In this document: positions 36,326 to 47,477 of the stretch, in pieces
How the letters are laid out: each line of letters starts with the position of its first letter
Position numbering within the stretch: the first letter of the stretch is position 1
DNA from: Azospirillum lipoferum 4B
GTDB lineage: Bacteria; Pseudomonadota; Alphaproteobacteria; Azospirillales; Azospirillaceae
NCBI RefSeq assembly: GCF_000283655.1
Contig: NC_016623.1
Span: 496,001 to 560,000 of the forward strand
DNA length: 64,000 nucleotides
Direction: 5' to 3'
Translations under genes and position numbers: made by a program
The notes under the pieces: model-generated
Told to the model about the DNA's origin: nothing
The model's database searches: none
The model's input: the letters and a program-made list of their open reading frames with translations, nothing else

Positions 36326-37285
36326 GTGGGCCTGCTGATCGACGGACAATGGCAAGACCAGTGGTACGACACCAAGAAATCCGGCGGCGCGTTCGTCCGG
36401 ACGGAGGCGCAGTTTCGCGACCGGGTGTCGGCCGACGGCTCCACCCCTTATGCGGCGGAGGCCGGGCGCTATCACCTGATGGTGTCGCTGGCCTGCCCCT
36501 GGGCGCACCGCACGCTGATCTTCCGCAAGCTGAAGCGGCTGGACGAGGTGATCGGCGTCAGCGTGGTCGATCCGCTGATGCTGTCGGAAGGCTGGACCTT
36601 CGCCGAGCCGGAACCGGTGACCGGCGCCCGCCGCCTCTACGAGGTCTATCTGAAGGCCAGGCCCGGCTACAGCGGCCGGGTGACCGTCCCGGTGCTGTGG
36701 GACAGGAAGACCGGCAGCATCGTCAACAACGAGTCGGCGGAGATCATCCGCATGCTCAACCGCGAGTTCGACGCCTTCACCGACATGCGCACCGACTTCT
36801 GCCCGCCGGAGCTGGTGGAGGAGATCGACCGCGAGAACGCCTTCGTCTATGACGCCGTCAACAACGGCGTCTACAAGGCCGGCTTCGCCACCTCGCAGGA
36901 CAAGTATGAGGCCGCTTTCGACGCCCTGTTCGCGGCGCTGGACGGTCTCGACGCCAAGCTGGCGACCCGGCGCTGGCTGGTCGGCAACCGGCTGACCGAG
37001 GCCGATTGGCGCCTGTTCACCACGCTGGTCCGCTTCGACGCGGTCTATGTCGGGCATTTCAAGTGCAACAAGCGGCGGATCGCCGACTATCCGCACCTGT
37101 CGGGCTATCTGCGCGACCTCTATCAGGTGCCGGGCGTGGCCGAGACGGTCAATTTCGACCACATCAAGCGGCATTATTACGGCAGCCACGCCACCATCAA
37201 CCCCACCGGCATCGTGCCGAAGGGGCCGGAACTGGATCTCGACGCGCCGCATGGGCGTGGGGAGCTGGGTCCCGACCCCGTGTGA
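36326..37285 (+). CDS. yqjG: Glutathionyl-hydroquinone reductase (Xi-class GST)
   Basis: 319 residues with a GTG start. The active-site CPWAHR motif (Cys57) in HLMVSLACPWAHRTL is diagnostic of the Xi-class glutathione transferases that remove glutathione from S-glutathionyl-hydroquinones. Other family landmarks are VPVLWDRKTGSIVNNESAEIIRMLN, FCPPELVEEIDREN, NNGVYKAGFATSQDKYEAAF and FKCNKRRIADYPHLSGYLRDLYQVPGV. Cytoplasmic. Paired with wrbA, it points to handling of quinones from aromatic-compound or redox-cycler metabolism. Confidence 0.95.
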   Translation: MGLLIDGQWQDQWYDTKKSGGAFVRTEAQFRDRVSADGSTPYAAEAGRYHLMVSLACPWAHRTLIFRKLKRLDEVIGVSVVDPLMLSEGWTFAEPEPVTGARRLYEVYLKARPGYSGRVTVPVLWDRKTGSIVNNESAEIIRMLNREFDAFTDMRTDFCPPELVEEIDRENAFVYDAVNNGVYKAGFATSQDKYEAAFDALFAALDGLDAKLATRRWLVGNRLTEADWRLFTTLVRFDAVYVGHFKCNKRRIADYPHLSGYLRDLYQVPGVAETVNFDHIKRHYYGSHATINPTGIVPKGPELDLDAPHGRGELGPDPV

Positions 37286-37314
37286 GGCGGGACGGATCGG
37301 CTCCCCGGCATGCG

Positions 37315-37689
37315 TCAGGGCTTGTGGCAGCGGGCCATGTCTTCCGGGTTGCCCATCGCCTCGCACTGGAAGCCGTTGGAGAATTTGAAGCGCAGCGGCC
37401 CGGTCTTGCGGACGCTGACCACCGGTTTCTTGCCGGTGTCCTGGAATTCCACCCAGGCGGAGCTGTCGAAGCGCGTCTGCAGCCCGTTGCTGAGCCGCAC
37501 CCGGCCCTGGTTGTCCTTGATCACCTGGATGCCGGTGCTGAACAGCAGGTTCGGCCCGTCCTGCTTCGCCGACAGGCCGTTGGTGCAGTTGACGCCCTCC
37601 GGCTTCACGGCCACGCATTCGAAGGGGCTGGGCTGGCTGGCGGTGAGGACCATCGCATAGACGGCGACTTCCAGAACGTTGAGCGGCAT
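37315..37689 (-). CDS. Hypothetical protein, unknown function
   Basis: 124 residues from ATG 37689 (MPLNVLEVAVYAMVLTASQPSPFEC); the open frame extends upstream to 37953 but that part is compositionally unlike a protein start. It has four to five Cys (FEC, VNC, FQC, ARC), a mildly hydrophobic N-terminus that is not a clear signal peptide, and a beta-rich middle (VIKDNQGRVRLSNGLQTRF, TGPLRFKFSNGFQCEAMG). I recognise no named family. It is convergent with yqjG (29-base gap) and divergent from the SpoIIE phosphatase across 296 bases in which no other gene is seen. Confidence 0.6.
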   Translation of the reverse strand: MPLNVLEVAVYAMVLTASQPSPFECVAVKPEGVNCTNGLSAKQDGPNLLFSTGIQVIKDNQGRVRLSNGLQTRFDSSAWVEFQDTGKKPVVSVRKTGPLRFKFSNGFQCEAMGNPEDMARCHKP

Positions 37690-37985
37690 GGGCGTGCACC
37701 GGTCGAGTGGTGGCGGTTGGGTGGTGGCGGGTTCGAAAGAGCCCAGGACCGCGGCGGGACTCCGTCCGCGGTTCTTCCGTCTTACGGACCATGTGGTTAC
37801 GAAAGAGATAATGTCGCGCCTGCGGTCGAATCTTGCGTGGCCGCCTCGTGCCGCCCCAGAAGGTCGTGACCATGCCCGGTGCGGCGGCCCGGCAACTGGA
37901 CTTGCGTGCCCCGGACCGGTAGAAGCGGTTGCATCGGCCAAGGCTTCGGTCATTTGCTTCAGCCAGAGGGGGCGGGCGCAATCCC

Positions 37986-39968
37986 ATGACGTTCCAACAG
38001 CGTTTGATCCTGCTGGTCACCGGTCTGGTGCTGCTGGCGGTGGTGGCGGTCACCACGACGATGGCATTCACCACGCGCGCGGTGCTGACCGAGCGGATCG
38101 AGGCGGAAGCGCGGCTGACCGCCGGCATGCTTGCCCGCGGTGCCGCCCAGGCCGGCGACCTCCCGCGGGAAGTCGATGCCCTGCTGTCCGAACGGCTGCT
38201 GTCGGAAGCAACGCTGACCGCCCATCTGGTGGCGCTGGCGGAAACGGCGAAGCTGCCGCCCAAGGCCATCAACGACCGGTTGAAGCAGATCGCCGAGTCG
38301 GGTGGTCCGGACGAGATGTGGATCACCGACAACCGCGGCCGGGCCTATCTGCACAATCTGCCCGGACCCGATCCGGTCTTCGGCCAGGATGCCAAGGGCG
38401 GGCCACGCCACGGCGCTTACAGCGGCCTGCTGAACCGGTCGCCCGCCTCGCTGGTGTCGGAACCGGCGATGGAGAGCGGCCGGCTGATGAAGTTCGCCGG
38501 CGTGACCGGCGTCGACCGGCCGCGCATCGTCCAGGTCGGTGCCGACATGCGGCGCCTGGCAGACCTCCTTCGCAAATCGGGGGCCGAGGGCGTGATCGAC
38601 GGGCTGATCGCCACCCGTGCGGTGGAGGCGGCCTGGCTGCTCGACCGTGACGGCCGGGTGCTGGCGCGCGGCGCCGTGCTCGCCAACGGGTCGGGCGGTC
38701 CGCTGTCCGATGCCGACACCGCCGCGGTCAAGGCGGCGGCGACCACCGGCGACGTGACGACCCGCGTGTCGGGCGACGGGCTGCTGGCGCTGGCGCCCAT
38801 CCGCTATGCCGCGGCCAACGCCGCCGCGGCCGGCCTGCCGGCGGTCGCGGCCGTGCGCGTTCCCTACAGCGAGCCGGGGGCGATGCTGGGCCGGCAGCTG
38901 AAGATCGGCGGGCTGGTTGGCGTCTTCGTGCTGGCGCTGGGCGTCTATCTCTGCCTGCGCTTCGCCCGCGACCAGATGGCGCCGGTGGAACGGCTGAGCG
39001 AGGCGGTCAAGGCGGTGGAGGCCGGGCGCTTCAACCCCCTCAGCCTGAACGAGGCGGCGGACCGCGACGACGAGTTCGGCCGGCTGTCCCGCGTCTTCCG
39101 CCGCATGGCGATGGAGGCGACGGCGCGCGAGGAGACCCTGGACGCCCAGCTGGTGATGCGCGGGGCGGAGCTGGAGACCAAGAGCGAGAAGCTGGCCGCC
39201 GCCGAACAGCTGATCGAGGAGGAGCAGCGCGCCGCCCGCGACGTGCAGGCCAACCTGCTGCCGCGCCAGCTACCGGTCGGCCGCGACAGCCAGTTCTTCG
39301 GCACGCTGGTGCCCGGTCATGCCGTCAGCGGCGATTTCTACGACGTGGTCGAACTGGACGAGCGCCACAGCCTGCTGGTGACCGCCGGGGTGTCGGGCGG
39401 CGGCGTGCCGGCGGCCTTCCTGATGCTGATGGTGCGTGCCGCCATCCGCGAGGCCGCCCGTCCGGGTGTCGGTCCGGCGGCGATCCTGACCCACGCCAAC
39501 GAGCGGCTGTGCGGCGAGAGCCCCTTCAACGGCTTCGCCACCGCCTTCGTCGCCATCTACGACCGTGCCGCCGGCACTCTGCTCCATGCCGCCGCCGGGC
39601 ACCGCGGCGCCTGCCGCGTCACCGCCGAGGGCGGGGTGGAGTTCCTGTCCGCCGCCGGCGGCCCGGCGCTGGGCATCCGCCGCGGCGCCCCCTATGGCGA
39701 GGCGACCACGGTGCTGAATCAGGACGAAACGCTGTTCCTGTGCACCGACGGCGTGCTGCAGTCCGTCGACGGTCAGCGCGAACCCTTCGGTGAGGAGCGC
39801 CTCGCCGCCGCCCTGGCCCACGGCCGCGGCATGTCGGCCCGCGACCGTGCCGAACTGGTCCTGCGCAGCGTCCAGGCCCATGCCGCGGAGGGTGCGGTCG
39901 CCGGGGATCTGGTGTGCCTGGCGATGCGGCGGCTGCTGCCGGTGACGGAGGCGGTGGAGGCGGTTTGA
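37986..39968 (+). CDS. Membrane SpoIIE/RsbU-type PP2C phosphatase with HAMP domain
   Basis: 660 residues from ATG 37986. TM1 (LILLVTGLVLLAVVAVTTTMAF) and TM2 near residue 305 (IGGLVGVFVLALGVYLCL) bracket a periplasmic cache-like sensor of about 270 residues. A HAMP domain (MAPVERLSEAVKAVEAGRF; DRDDEFGRLSRVFRRM) and a coiled coil (ELETKSEKLAAAEQLIEEEQRAAR) lead into the SpoIIE domain (VQANLLPRQLP, AVSGDFYDVVELD, LLVTAGVSGGGVPAAFLMLMVRA, AVAGDL). The usual metal-binding D-x-S-G-H-G is VSGGGV here, so one metal ligand looks changed. Related enzymes dephosphorylate anti-sigma-factor antagonists; no partner gene is adjacent. Confidence 0.88.
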   Translation: MTFQQRLILLVTGLVLLAVVAVTTTMAFTTRAVLTERIEAEARLTAGMLARGAAQAGDLPREVDALLSERLLSEATLTAHLVALAETAKLPPKAINDRLKQIAESGGPDEMWITDNRGRAYLHNLPGPDPVFGQDAKGGPRHGAYSGLLNRSPASLVSEPAMESGRLMKFAGVTGVDRPRIVQVGADMRRLADLLRKSGAEGVIDGLIATRAVEAAWLLDRDGRVLARGAVLANGSGGPLSDADTAAVKAAATTGDVTTRVSGDGLLALAPIRYAAANAAAAGLPAVAAVRVPYSEPGAMLGRQLKIGGLVGVFVLALGVYLCLRFARDQMAPVERLSEAVKAVEAGRFNPLSLNEAADRDDEFGRLSRVFRRMAMEATAREETLDAQLVMRGAELETKSEKLAAAEQLIEEEQRAARDVQANLLPRQLPVGRDSQFFGTLVPGHAVSGDFYDVVELDERHSLLVTAGVSGGGVPAAFLMLMVRAAIREAARPGVGPAAILTHANERLCGESPFNGFATAFVAIYDRAAGTLLHAAAGHRGACRVTAEGGVEFLSAAGGPALGIRRGAPYGEATTVLNQDETLFLCTDGVLQSVDGQREPFGEERLAAALAHGRGMSARDRAELVLRSVQAHAAEGAVAGDLVCLAMRRLLPVTEAVEAV

Positions 39969-39977
39969 GGGGGTGCT

Positions 39978-40712
39978 CTATCCGTGCCCCCTCCCTGACC
40001 CTCCCCCGCTGGGCGGGGGAGAGGGGACTGCCAGCGCATGGGCGAACGCCTCCACCCCCTGCACGCCGGCCGGAGTCAGCGCATAGGTTCCTCGCCCGAC
40101 CCGCTCGAACCAGCCATAGACGTTGCGCAGCAGCATCGGCCCGACATCCTTCGGCGCCCCCGCCTTGCGCAACGCCGCGACGGTCAGCGGCCCGTCGCGC
40201 AGCATGCGGGCGATGCGCAGCGCGTCCTGACGATAGGCGGTGACGATGGCGACGCGGGTCGACCCGCCGCGGTTGGGATCGCCGATCCGGCGGGCATGCT
40301 CGCCCAGCAGCCGGTGAGCACGCTTCTTGTCCTTGCGCGGGCTGTAGGGAACCGGATCGAGCAGAACGGCGACGCGTTGCCCCTCCGCCAGCCCGAGGTC
40401 GACCATCAGCAGGCCAAGCCCCAGCCGGCGGCAGAGCTTCTTCACATCGCTATCCAGCGGTGACGGCCCGGTCGCCTTGCGCCCCGGCTGCGGCACGGCG
40501 AGATAGACGCTGTCGCTGATCGCCAGCCGGTCCACCCCCTGCAGCACGAGGTCGAGGGTGAAGCGCTTCTTCAGCTCGACGATCACCGGCGGCTCGGCGC
40601 CGCGCGTGGCGACGAGATCGCAGCCGTGGATCTCCGCCTTCACGTCATAGCCCTGGTCTTCCAGAAAGGCTTTGACCGGCGCGTAGAGGTCGGTTTCGGC
40701 GGTGACGGTCAA
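39978..40712 (-). CDS. DUF2161 family protein (PD-(D/E)xK nuclease-like fold)
   Basis: 244 residues. The N-terminal half looks like a restriction-endonuclease fold: YAPVKAFLEDQGYDVKAEIHGCDLVA with PPVIVELKKRF, where Asp27-region and E-L-K provide the D...ExK pattern. The C-terminal half is a winged-helix-like segment (DGPLTVAALRKAGAPKDVGPMLLRNVYGWFERVGRGTYAL). The last residues SPPPSGGGSGRGHG are encoded by a GC-rich intergenic repeat and are probably not part of the conserved protein. It lies 24 bases downstream of ccdB on the same strand. Substrate unknown; DNA or RNA cleavage is inferred only from the fold. Confidence 0.75.
   Translation of the reverse strand: MTVTAETDLYAPVKAFLEDQGYDVKAEIHGCDLVATRGAEPPVIVELKKRFTLDLVLQGVDRLAISDSVYLAVPQPGRKATGPSPLDSDVKKLCRRLGLGLLMVDLGLAEGQRVAVLLDPVPYSPRKDKKRAHRLLGEHARRIGDPNRGGSTRVAIVTAYRQDALRIARMLRDGPLTVAALRKAGAPKDVGPMLLRNVYGWFERVGRGTYALTPAGVQGVEAFAHALAVPSPPPSGGGSGRGHG
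39984..40026. repeat. GC-rich hairpin repeat D at the 3' end of DUF2161 gene
   Basis: CTCCCCCGC (40001-40009) and GCGGGGGAG (40013-40021) form a 9-bp stem with a 3-base loop, inside a CCCCTCCCTGACCC...GAGAGGGG context related to the right arm of the palindromic repeats. It lies between convergent genes and may also act as a terminator for the phosphatase gene. Confidence 0.6.
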
Positions 40713-40736
40713 AACAGCGTTTCCCCGGCCGAAGCC

Positions 40737-41033
40737 TTATGCACCGATCAGCATGTCGAGCGCGGCCACAATGACCGTATCCTCAGCCATCAGGCTGCCG
40801 ACACACGGACCCATATCGGCAACCGGGACAGCGCCGGCGAACTGGTTGACCATGACATGTGGCCGCCCCTCGACGGTGAGGACAGGATTGAGCCGGACGG
40901 CCGGCAGTGGCGCATCGTCCGGCGGCAGCAGCGGTGCGACGAAGCGCGTGTTGAGATCGCGCAGGATGTTGGCCTGCAGGTCGATCAGGTAGCCTGGACC
41001 GTCAAGACGACGGTGGACATCGAAGCGGGCCAT
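40737..41033 (-). CDS. ccdB: CcdB-type toxin
   Basis: 98 residues. CcdB-family landmarks: FDVHRRLDGPGYLIDLQANILRDLNTRFVAPLLP at the N-terminus (Sm-like barrel strands) and a C-terminal helix SLMAEDTVIVAALDMLIGA, where family members bind GyrA. Known CcdB toxins poison DNA gyrase; length and strand pattern fit a functional toxin. It starts 15 bases after the ccdA stop on the same strand, the usual antitoxin-first order. Confidence 0.9.
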   Translation of the reverse strand: MARFDVHRRLDGPGYLIDLQANILRDLNTRFVAPLLPPDDAPLPAVRLNPVLTVEGRPHVMVNQFAGAVPVADMGPCVGSLMAEDTVIVAALDMLIGA

Positions 41034-41048
41034 CGGCGACGGTGCCCG

Positions 41049-41303
41049 TCAATAGGGCCGGTATCGGGCCAGTGGAAGTCCATGGGCCTCGACATAGGCA
41101 TTGGACGACGCCAGTGCCTCCCGGTTCTCCTCCAGCCAGCGCTTGCGCTGCAGTTCGGCGATCTGGTCGGCCAGACCGCGCTCGCACGCCCGCGACACGT
41201 TGATGCCAAGCGCCTTTGCCTGCTCCAGCAGATCGCTGTTGAGGCTGACGTTGGTCGCCCGCTTCGGAGCGGATGCATCGAAAGGCAGGCGCGTGTCGGG
41301 CAT
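41049..41303 (-). CDS. ccdA: CcdA-type antitoxin
   Basis: 84 residues from ATG 41303, chosen because GGAGAG lies 5 bases upstream; a longer frame reaches ATG 41321. A ribbon-helix-helix DNA-binding N-terminus (APKRATNVSLNSDLLEQAKALGINVSRACERGL) is followed by a flexible toxin-binding tail (RWLEENREALASSNAYVEAHGLPLARYRPY), the typical CcdA ending. It neutralises CcdB and should repress its own promoter, where a perfect 16-bp inverted repeat is present. Confidence 0.92.
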   Translation of the reverse strand: MPDTRLPFDASAPKRATNVSLNSDLLEQAKALGINVSRACERGLADQIAELQRKRWLEENREALASSNAYVEAHGLPLARYRPY

Positions 41304-41307
41304 CGGT

Positions 41308-41352
41308 CTCTCCATGGCCATGCACAGTCACTATGCGCATGGCCATGGAGAG
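41308..41352. promoter_or_regulatory. Candidate ccdAB operator: perfect 16-bp inverted repeat
   Basis: CTCTCCATGGCCATGC (41308-41323) and GCATGGCCATGGAGAG (41337-41352) are exact reverse complements separated by 13 bases. They lie immediately upstream of the ccdA start and cover its ribosome-binding site. Ribbon-helix-helix antitoxins bind such repeats, so autoregulation by CcdA-CcdB is likely. Each arm also contains the smaller palindrome CCATGG. Confidence 0.65.
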
Positions 41353-41383
41353 GATCAAGAGGCCGCCTTTTCCCGATAGGGCG

Positions 41384-43537
41384 TCAAGCCGCCGCCTTCT
41401 GCTTGCGCAGGATGCCCAGGATGTCGGACGCCGCCTTCGGGATGTTGGTGCCCGGCCCGTAGATCGCCGCGGCGCCCGCCTTGTAGAGGAAGTCGTAATC
41501 CTGCGGCGGGATCACGCCGCCGCACACCACCAGGATGTCGCCGGCACCCTGCTTGCGCAGCTCCTCGATCAGCTGCGGCACCAGCGTCTTGTGGCCGGCG
41601 GCCTGGGACGACACGCCGATGACGTGGACGTCGTTCTCCACCGCCTGCCGCGCCGCCTCGTCCGGCGTCTGGAACAGCGGCCCGATGTCGACGTCGAAGC
41701 CGATGTCGGCGAAGCTGGTGGCGATCACCTTGGCGCCGCGGTCGTGGCCGTCCTGGCCCATCTTCACAACCAGGATGCGCGGCCGGCGGCCTTCCTCGGC
41801 GGCGAAGGACGCCACCTCCTCCTGGATCTTCCTGAAGCCCTCGTCGCCCTCATAGGCGGAGCCGTAGACGCCCGACACTGAGCGGATGACGGCGACATGG
41901 CGGGTGAAGGCCTTTTCCAGCGCGTCGGAGATCTCGCCGACGGTGGCGCGGGCGCGGGTGGCCTCGACCGCCAGGGCCAGCAGGTTGCCGGTCTTCTCGG
42001 TGGCCGCCTTGGTCAGCGCCGCCAGCGCCTCCTGGCACTTGGCCTCGTCGCGGCTGGCGCGGATCTGCTTCAGGCGGGCGATCTGCGCCTCGCGGACGGC
42101 GGTGTTGTCGATGTCCAGCACGTCCACCCCCTCGGGGTTTTCCGGACGGTACTTGTTGACGCCGACGATCACCTCCTCGCCGCGGTCGATGGCGGCCTGG
42201 CGGCGGGCGGCGGCTTCCTCGATCAGCAGCTTGGGCATGCCGCTCTCGACCGCCTTGGTCATGCCGCCCATCTCCTCGACCCGGCCGATCAGCTCCAGCG
42301 CGGCGTTGGCGAGGCTGTGGGTCAGATGCTCGATGTAGAAGGAACCGCCGAGCGGATCGACCACCTTGGTGACCCCGGTCTCCTCCGCAACGATCAGCTG
42401 GGTGTTGCGGGCGATGCGGGCGGAGAATTTGGTCGGCAGGCCCAGCGCCTCGTCGAAGGCGTTGGTGTGCAGCGACTGGGTGCCGCCCAGCACCGCCGCC
42501 ATCGCCTCGATGGTGGTGCGGATGACGTTGTTGTAGGGATCCTGCTCGGTCAGCGAGACGCCGGAGGTCTGGCAATGGGTGCGCAGAGCCAGCGAGCGGG
42601 CATCCTTCGGCTGGAACTTCTCCTGCATCAGGGTCGACCACAGCAGGCGCGCGGCGCGCAGCTTGGCGATCTCCATGAAGAAATTCATGCCGATGGAGAA
42701 GAAGAAGGACAGGCGCGGCGCGAATTTGTCGACCGGCAGCCCCTTGGACATCGCCGCCCGCACATATTCCAGCCCGTCGGCGATGGTGAAGGCCAGCTCC
42801 TGCACCGCCGTCGCCCCCGCCTCCTGCATGTGGTAGCCGGAGATCGAGATCGAGTTGAACTTCGGCATGTGCTGGGAGGTGTACTCGATGATGTCGGCGA
42901 TGATCCGCATCGAGGGTTCGGGCGGGTAGATGTAGGTGTTGCGGACCATGAACTCCTTGAGGATGTCGTTCTGGATGGTCCCGCTCAGCTTGTCCTGGGA
43001 AACGCCCTGTTCTTCCGCCGCGACGATGTAGCCGGCCAGGATCGGCAGCACCGCGCCGTTCATGGTCATCGACACCGACATCTTGTCGAGCGGGATATCG
43101 GCGAACAGGACCTTCATGTCCTCCACGCTGTCGATCGCCACGCCGGCCTTGCCGACATCGCCGACGACGCGGGGATGGTCGCTGTCATAGCCGCGGTGGG
43201 TGGCGAGGTCGAAGGCCACCGACAGGCCCATCTGGCCGGCCTTGAGGTTGGCCTTGTAGAAGGCGTTCGATTCTTCCGCGGTGGAGAAGCCGGCATATTG
43301 CCGGATGGTCCAGGGCTTCACCGCGTACATCGTGGCGCGCGGGCCGCGGGTGAAGGGCGGGAAGCCGGGCAGCGTGTCCAGCTCCAGCCCTTCCAGGTCG
43401 GCGGCGGTGTAGAGCGCCTTGACGTCCAGCCCTTCCGGGGTCTTCCAGACCAGCTTGGAAATGTCACCGTCGGCGCCGAGGTCCTTGGCGGCCAGCTTGT
43501 CCCAATCGGCAAGGGTCTTCTTCGGGAACTCGGTCAT
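41384..43537 (-). CDS. mcm: Methylmalonyl-CoA mutase, single-subunit (adenosylcobalamin-dependent)
   Basis: 717 residues, the length of the catalytic large chain with its own B12 domain. The N-terminal TIM barrel shows [52 protein letters not shown] and [22 protein letters not shown]. The cobalamin-binding domain holds DGHDRG (596-601, His598 replacing the lower axial base) and [15 protein letters not shown] with the GG of VVCGGVIPP. It converts (R)-methylmalonyl-CoA to succinyl-CoA. No small subunit (MutA) is encoded next to it. It is downstream of pccB-pccA on the same strand with a 148-base gap containing a hairpin; methylmalonyl-CoA epimerase is not in the window. Confidence 0.97.
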   Translation of the reverse strand: MTEFPKKTLADWDKLAAKDLGADGDISKLVWKTPEGLDVKALYTAADLEGLELDTLPGFPPFTRGPRATMYAVKPWTIRQYAGFSTAEESNAFYKANLKAGQMGLSVAFDLATHRGYDSDHPRVVGDVGKAGVAIDSVEDMKVLFADIPLDKMSVSMTMNGAVLPILAGYIVAAEEQGVSQDKLSGTIQNDILKEFMVRNTYIYPPEPSMRIIADIIEYTSQHMPKFNSISISGYHMQEAGATAVQELAFTIADGLEYVRAAMSKGLPVDKFAPRLSFFFSIGMNFFMEIAKLRAARLLWSTLMQEKFQPKDARSLALRTHCQTSGVSLTEQDPYNNVIRTTIEAMAAVLGGTQSLHTNAFDEALGLPTKFSARIARNTQLIVAEETGVTKVVDPLGGSFYIEHLTHSLANAALELIGRVEEMGGMTKAVESGMPKLLIEEAAARRQAAIDRGEEVIVGVNKYRPENPEGVDVLDIDNTAVREAQIARLKQIRASRDEAKCQEALAALTKAATEKTGNLLALAVEATRARATVGEISDALEKAFTRHVAVIRSVSGVYGSAYEGDEGFRKIQEEVASFAAEEGRRPRILVVKMGQDGHDRGAKVIATSFADIGFDVDIGPLFQTPDEAARQAVENDVHVIGVSSQAAGHKTLVPQLIEELRKQGAGDILVVCGGVIPPQDYDFLYKAGAAAIYGPGTNIPKAASDILGILRKQKAAA

Positions 43538-43601
43538 CGACGCCTCCTGAGGGCTTCTTATGGGCGCAGGTTATGTTGGCAGTGCGTTTCCTCCCGATGC
43601 A

Positions 43602-43638
43602 CCCCCTTCCGCCGGTCGAACCGACCGAAGGAAGGGGG
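43602..43638 (-). terminator. Hairpin between pccA and mcm
   Basis: CCCCCTTCC (43602-43610) pairs with GGAAGGGGG (43630-43638), with a second inner stem GGTCG/CGACC. It lies in the gap between the pccA stop (43686) and the mcm start (43537), both on the minus strand. No U-run follows, so partial termination or mRNA processing that sets the pcc:mcm ratio is as likely as full termination. Confidence 0.45.
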
Positions 43639-43685
43639 GCAAGGGGGGTACGCTTCCTCTCGATACTGTTCTTCTTATTATACGG

Positions 43686-45701
<2,016 letters not shown>

Positions 45702-45712
45702 GCTGCCAGCCC

Positions 45713-47245
45713 TCACAGCGGAATGTTGTCGTGCTTGCGCCAGGGGTTCTGGAGCTGCTTGTTCTTGAGCATGGACAGCGCCTTCGTGATGCGGCGGCGG
45801 GTGCCGTGCGGCATGATGACGTCGTCGATGTAACCGCGCGAGGCGGCGACGAAGGGATTGGCGAACTTCTGCTTGTACTCTTCCGTACGCGCCTCGATCT
45901 TCTCGGCGTCGCCGATGTCGCTGCGGAAGATGATCTCCACCGCGCCCTTGGCGCCCATCACCGCGATTTCCGCGGACGGCCACGCATAGTTCACGTCGCC
46001 GCGCAGATGCTTGGACGACATCACGTCGTACGCGCCGCCGTACGCCTTGCGGGTGATGACGGTTACCTTCGGCACCGTGGCCTCGGCGTACGCGTACAGA
46101 AGCTTGGCACCGTGCTTGATGATGCCGCCATACTCCTGGCTGGTGCCGGGCATGAAGCCGGGGACGTCGACCAGGGTCAGGATCGGGATTTCGAAGGCGT
46201 CGCAGAAGCGCACGAAACGCGCTGCCTTCTTGGAGCTGTCGATGTCGAGGCAGCCGGCGAGCACCATCGGCTGGTTGGCGACGATGCCGACCGTGGAGCC
46301 GTTCATGCGGGCGAAGCCGATGATGATGTTCTTGGCGTAGTCCGGCTGCAGCTCGAAGAAGTCGCCCTCGTCCACGATCTTGAGGATCAGCTCCTTCATG
46401 TCGTAGGGCTTGTTCGGATTCTCCGGCACCAGAGTGTCGAGCGAGAAGTCCTCGCGGTCGAGCGGATCGACGCAGGGGCGGACCGGCGCCTTCTCGCGGT
46501 TCGACGACGGCAGGAAATCGACGAAGCGGCGCAGTTGCAGCAGAGCCTCGACATCGTTCTCGAAGGCCAGATCGGCCACGCCCGACTTGGTGGAGTGGGT
46601 GACGGCGCCGCCCAACTCCTCCGCGGTCACGACCTCGTGGGTGACGGTCTTCACCACGTCGGGGCCGGTGACGAACATGTAGGAGCTGTCCTTCACCATG
46701 AAGATGAAGTCGGTCATGGCCGGCGAATAGACAGCACCGCCGGCGCACGGCCCCATGATCAGCGAGATCTGCGGGATGACGCCCGACGCGTCGACGTTGC
46801 GCTGGAACACCTCGGCATAGCCGCCGAGCGAGGCCACGCCCTCCTGGATGCGGGCGCCGCCCGAATCGTTCAGGCCGATCACCGGGGCGCCGACCTTCAG
46901 CGCCTGGTCCATGATCTTGCAGATCTTCTCGGCATGCGCTTCCGACAGCGCGCCGCCGAAGACCGTGAAGTCCTGGCTGAAGACGAAGACGAGGCGGCCG
47001 TTGACGGTGCCATGGCCGGTCACCACGCCGTCGCCGGGAATCTTCTGGTTTTCCATGCCGAAGTCGATGCAGCGGTGTTCGACGAACATGTCGAACTCCT
47101 CGAACGACCCTTCGTCGAGGAACAGCTCGATCCGCTCGCGCGCGGTCAGCTTGCCTTTGGCGTGCTGGCCGGCGATGCGCTTCTCACCGCCGCCCAGCCG
47201 CGCCGCGGCGCGCTTGGACTCCAACTTGGCCAGAATGTCTTGCAT
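45713..47245 (-). CDS. pccB: Propionyl-CoA carboxylase beta subunit (carboxyltransferase)
   Basis: 510 residues from ATG 47245 ([20 protein letters not shown]); a longer frame adds 22 poor residues. Carboxyltransferase landmarks: [83 protein letters not shown] and, in the C-terminal half, [33 protein letters not shown] and [14 protein letters not shown]. These give the two crotonase-like lobes that bind acyl-CoA and carboxybiotin. It is the first gene of the pccB-pccA unit, facing the divergent regulator pccR across 232 bases with an array of repeated half-sites. Confidence 0.97.
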   Translation of the reverse strand: MQDILAKLESKRAAARLGGGEKRIAGQHAKGKLTARERIELFLDEGSFEEFDMFVEHRCIDFGMENQKIPGDGVVTGHGTVNGRLVFVFSQDFTVFGGALSEAHAEKICKIMDQALKVGAPVIGLNDSGGARIQEGVASLGGYAEVFQRNVDASGVIPQISLIMGPCAGGAVYSPAMTDFIFMVKDSSYMFVTGPDVVKTVTHEVVTAEELGGAVTHSTKSGVADLAFENDVEALLQLRRFVDFLPSSNREKAPVRPCVDPLDREDFSLDTLVPENPNKPYDMKELILKIVDEGDFFELQPDYAKNIIIGFARMNGSTVGIVANQPMVLAGCLDIDSSKKAARFVRFCDAFEIPILTLVDVPGFMPGTSQEYGGIIKHGAKLLYAYAEATVPKVTVITRKAYGGAYDVMSSKHLRGDVNYAWPSAEIAVMGAKGAVEIIFRSDIGDAEKIEARTEEYKQKFANPFVAASRGYIDDVIMPHGTRRRITKALSMLKNKQLQNPWRKHDNIPL

Positions 47246-47341
47246 CGGGCGTTCCCATATCGTTGGCGTCGCAGTGACGGTCCCCGCTCCGGCGTCGAGC
47301 GACGCAATCATTCACCGGAACGCCGCGGATTATTCACAAAC

Positions 47342-47431
47342 TTCGCAGCGCTTCAAACAGCCTCTTCGCAAAAACGTGCGAAGTTGCGAAGCCCTTTGCA
47401 AATACGGATTTGCGCTTGCTAAGATTGCGAA
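47342..47431. promoter_or_regulatory. Candidate PccR operator array between pccB and pccR
   Basis: About 90 bases hold at least seven related half-sites: TTCGCA (47342), TTCGCAA (47365), TGCGAA (47377), TTGCGAA (47384), TTTGCAAA (47395-47402), TTTGCG (47409) and TTGCGAA (47425). The pair at 47365 and 47377 forms an inverted repeat CTTCGCA/TGCGAAG. ScfR/PccR regulators are known to bind TTTGCAA-type palindromes near propionyl-CoA carboxylase genes, so this is very likely the control region for both divergent genes. The cluster is nearer the pccR start. Confidence 0.7.
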
Positions 47432-47477
47432 GAACGTCCGGTTTTCAAAGGCGATCCAGGGGCGGGATTTTATACGC

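Noticed and set aside
43538-43685. Cobalamin riboswitch upstream of methylmalonyl-CoA mutase
   Set aside because: No B12-box-like sequence or matching multi-stem structure could be seen in the 148 bases.
45702-46748. Extended N-terminus of pccA reaching into pccB
   Set aside because: The extra sequence is an out-of-frame reading of pccB and is Arg/Gly-rich; the standard biotin carboxylase start MFEKILIANRGEIA is at 45701.
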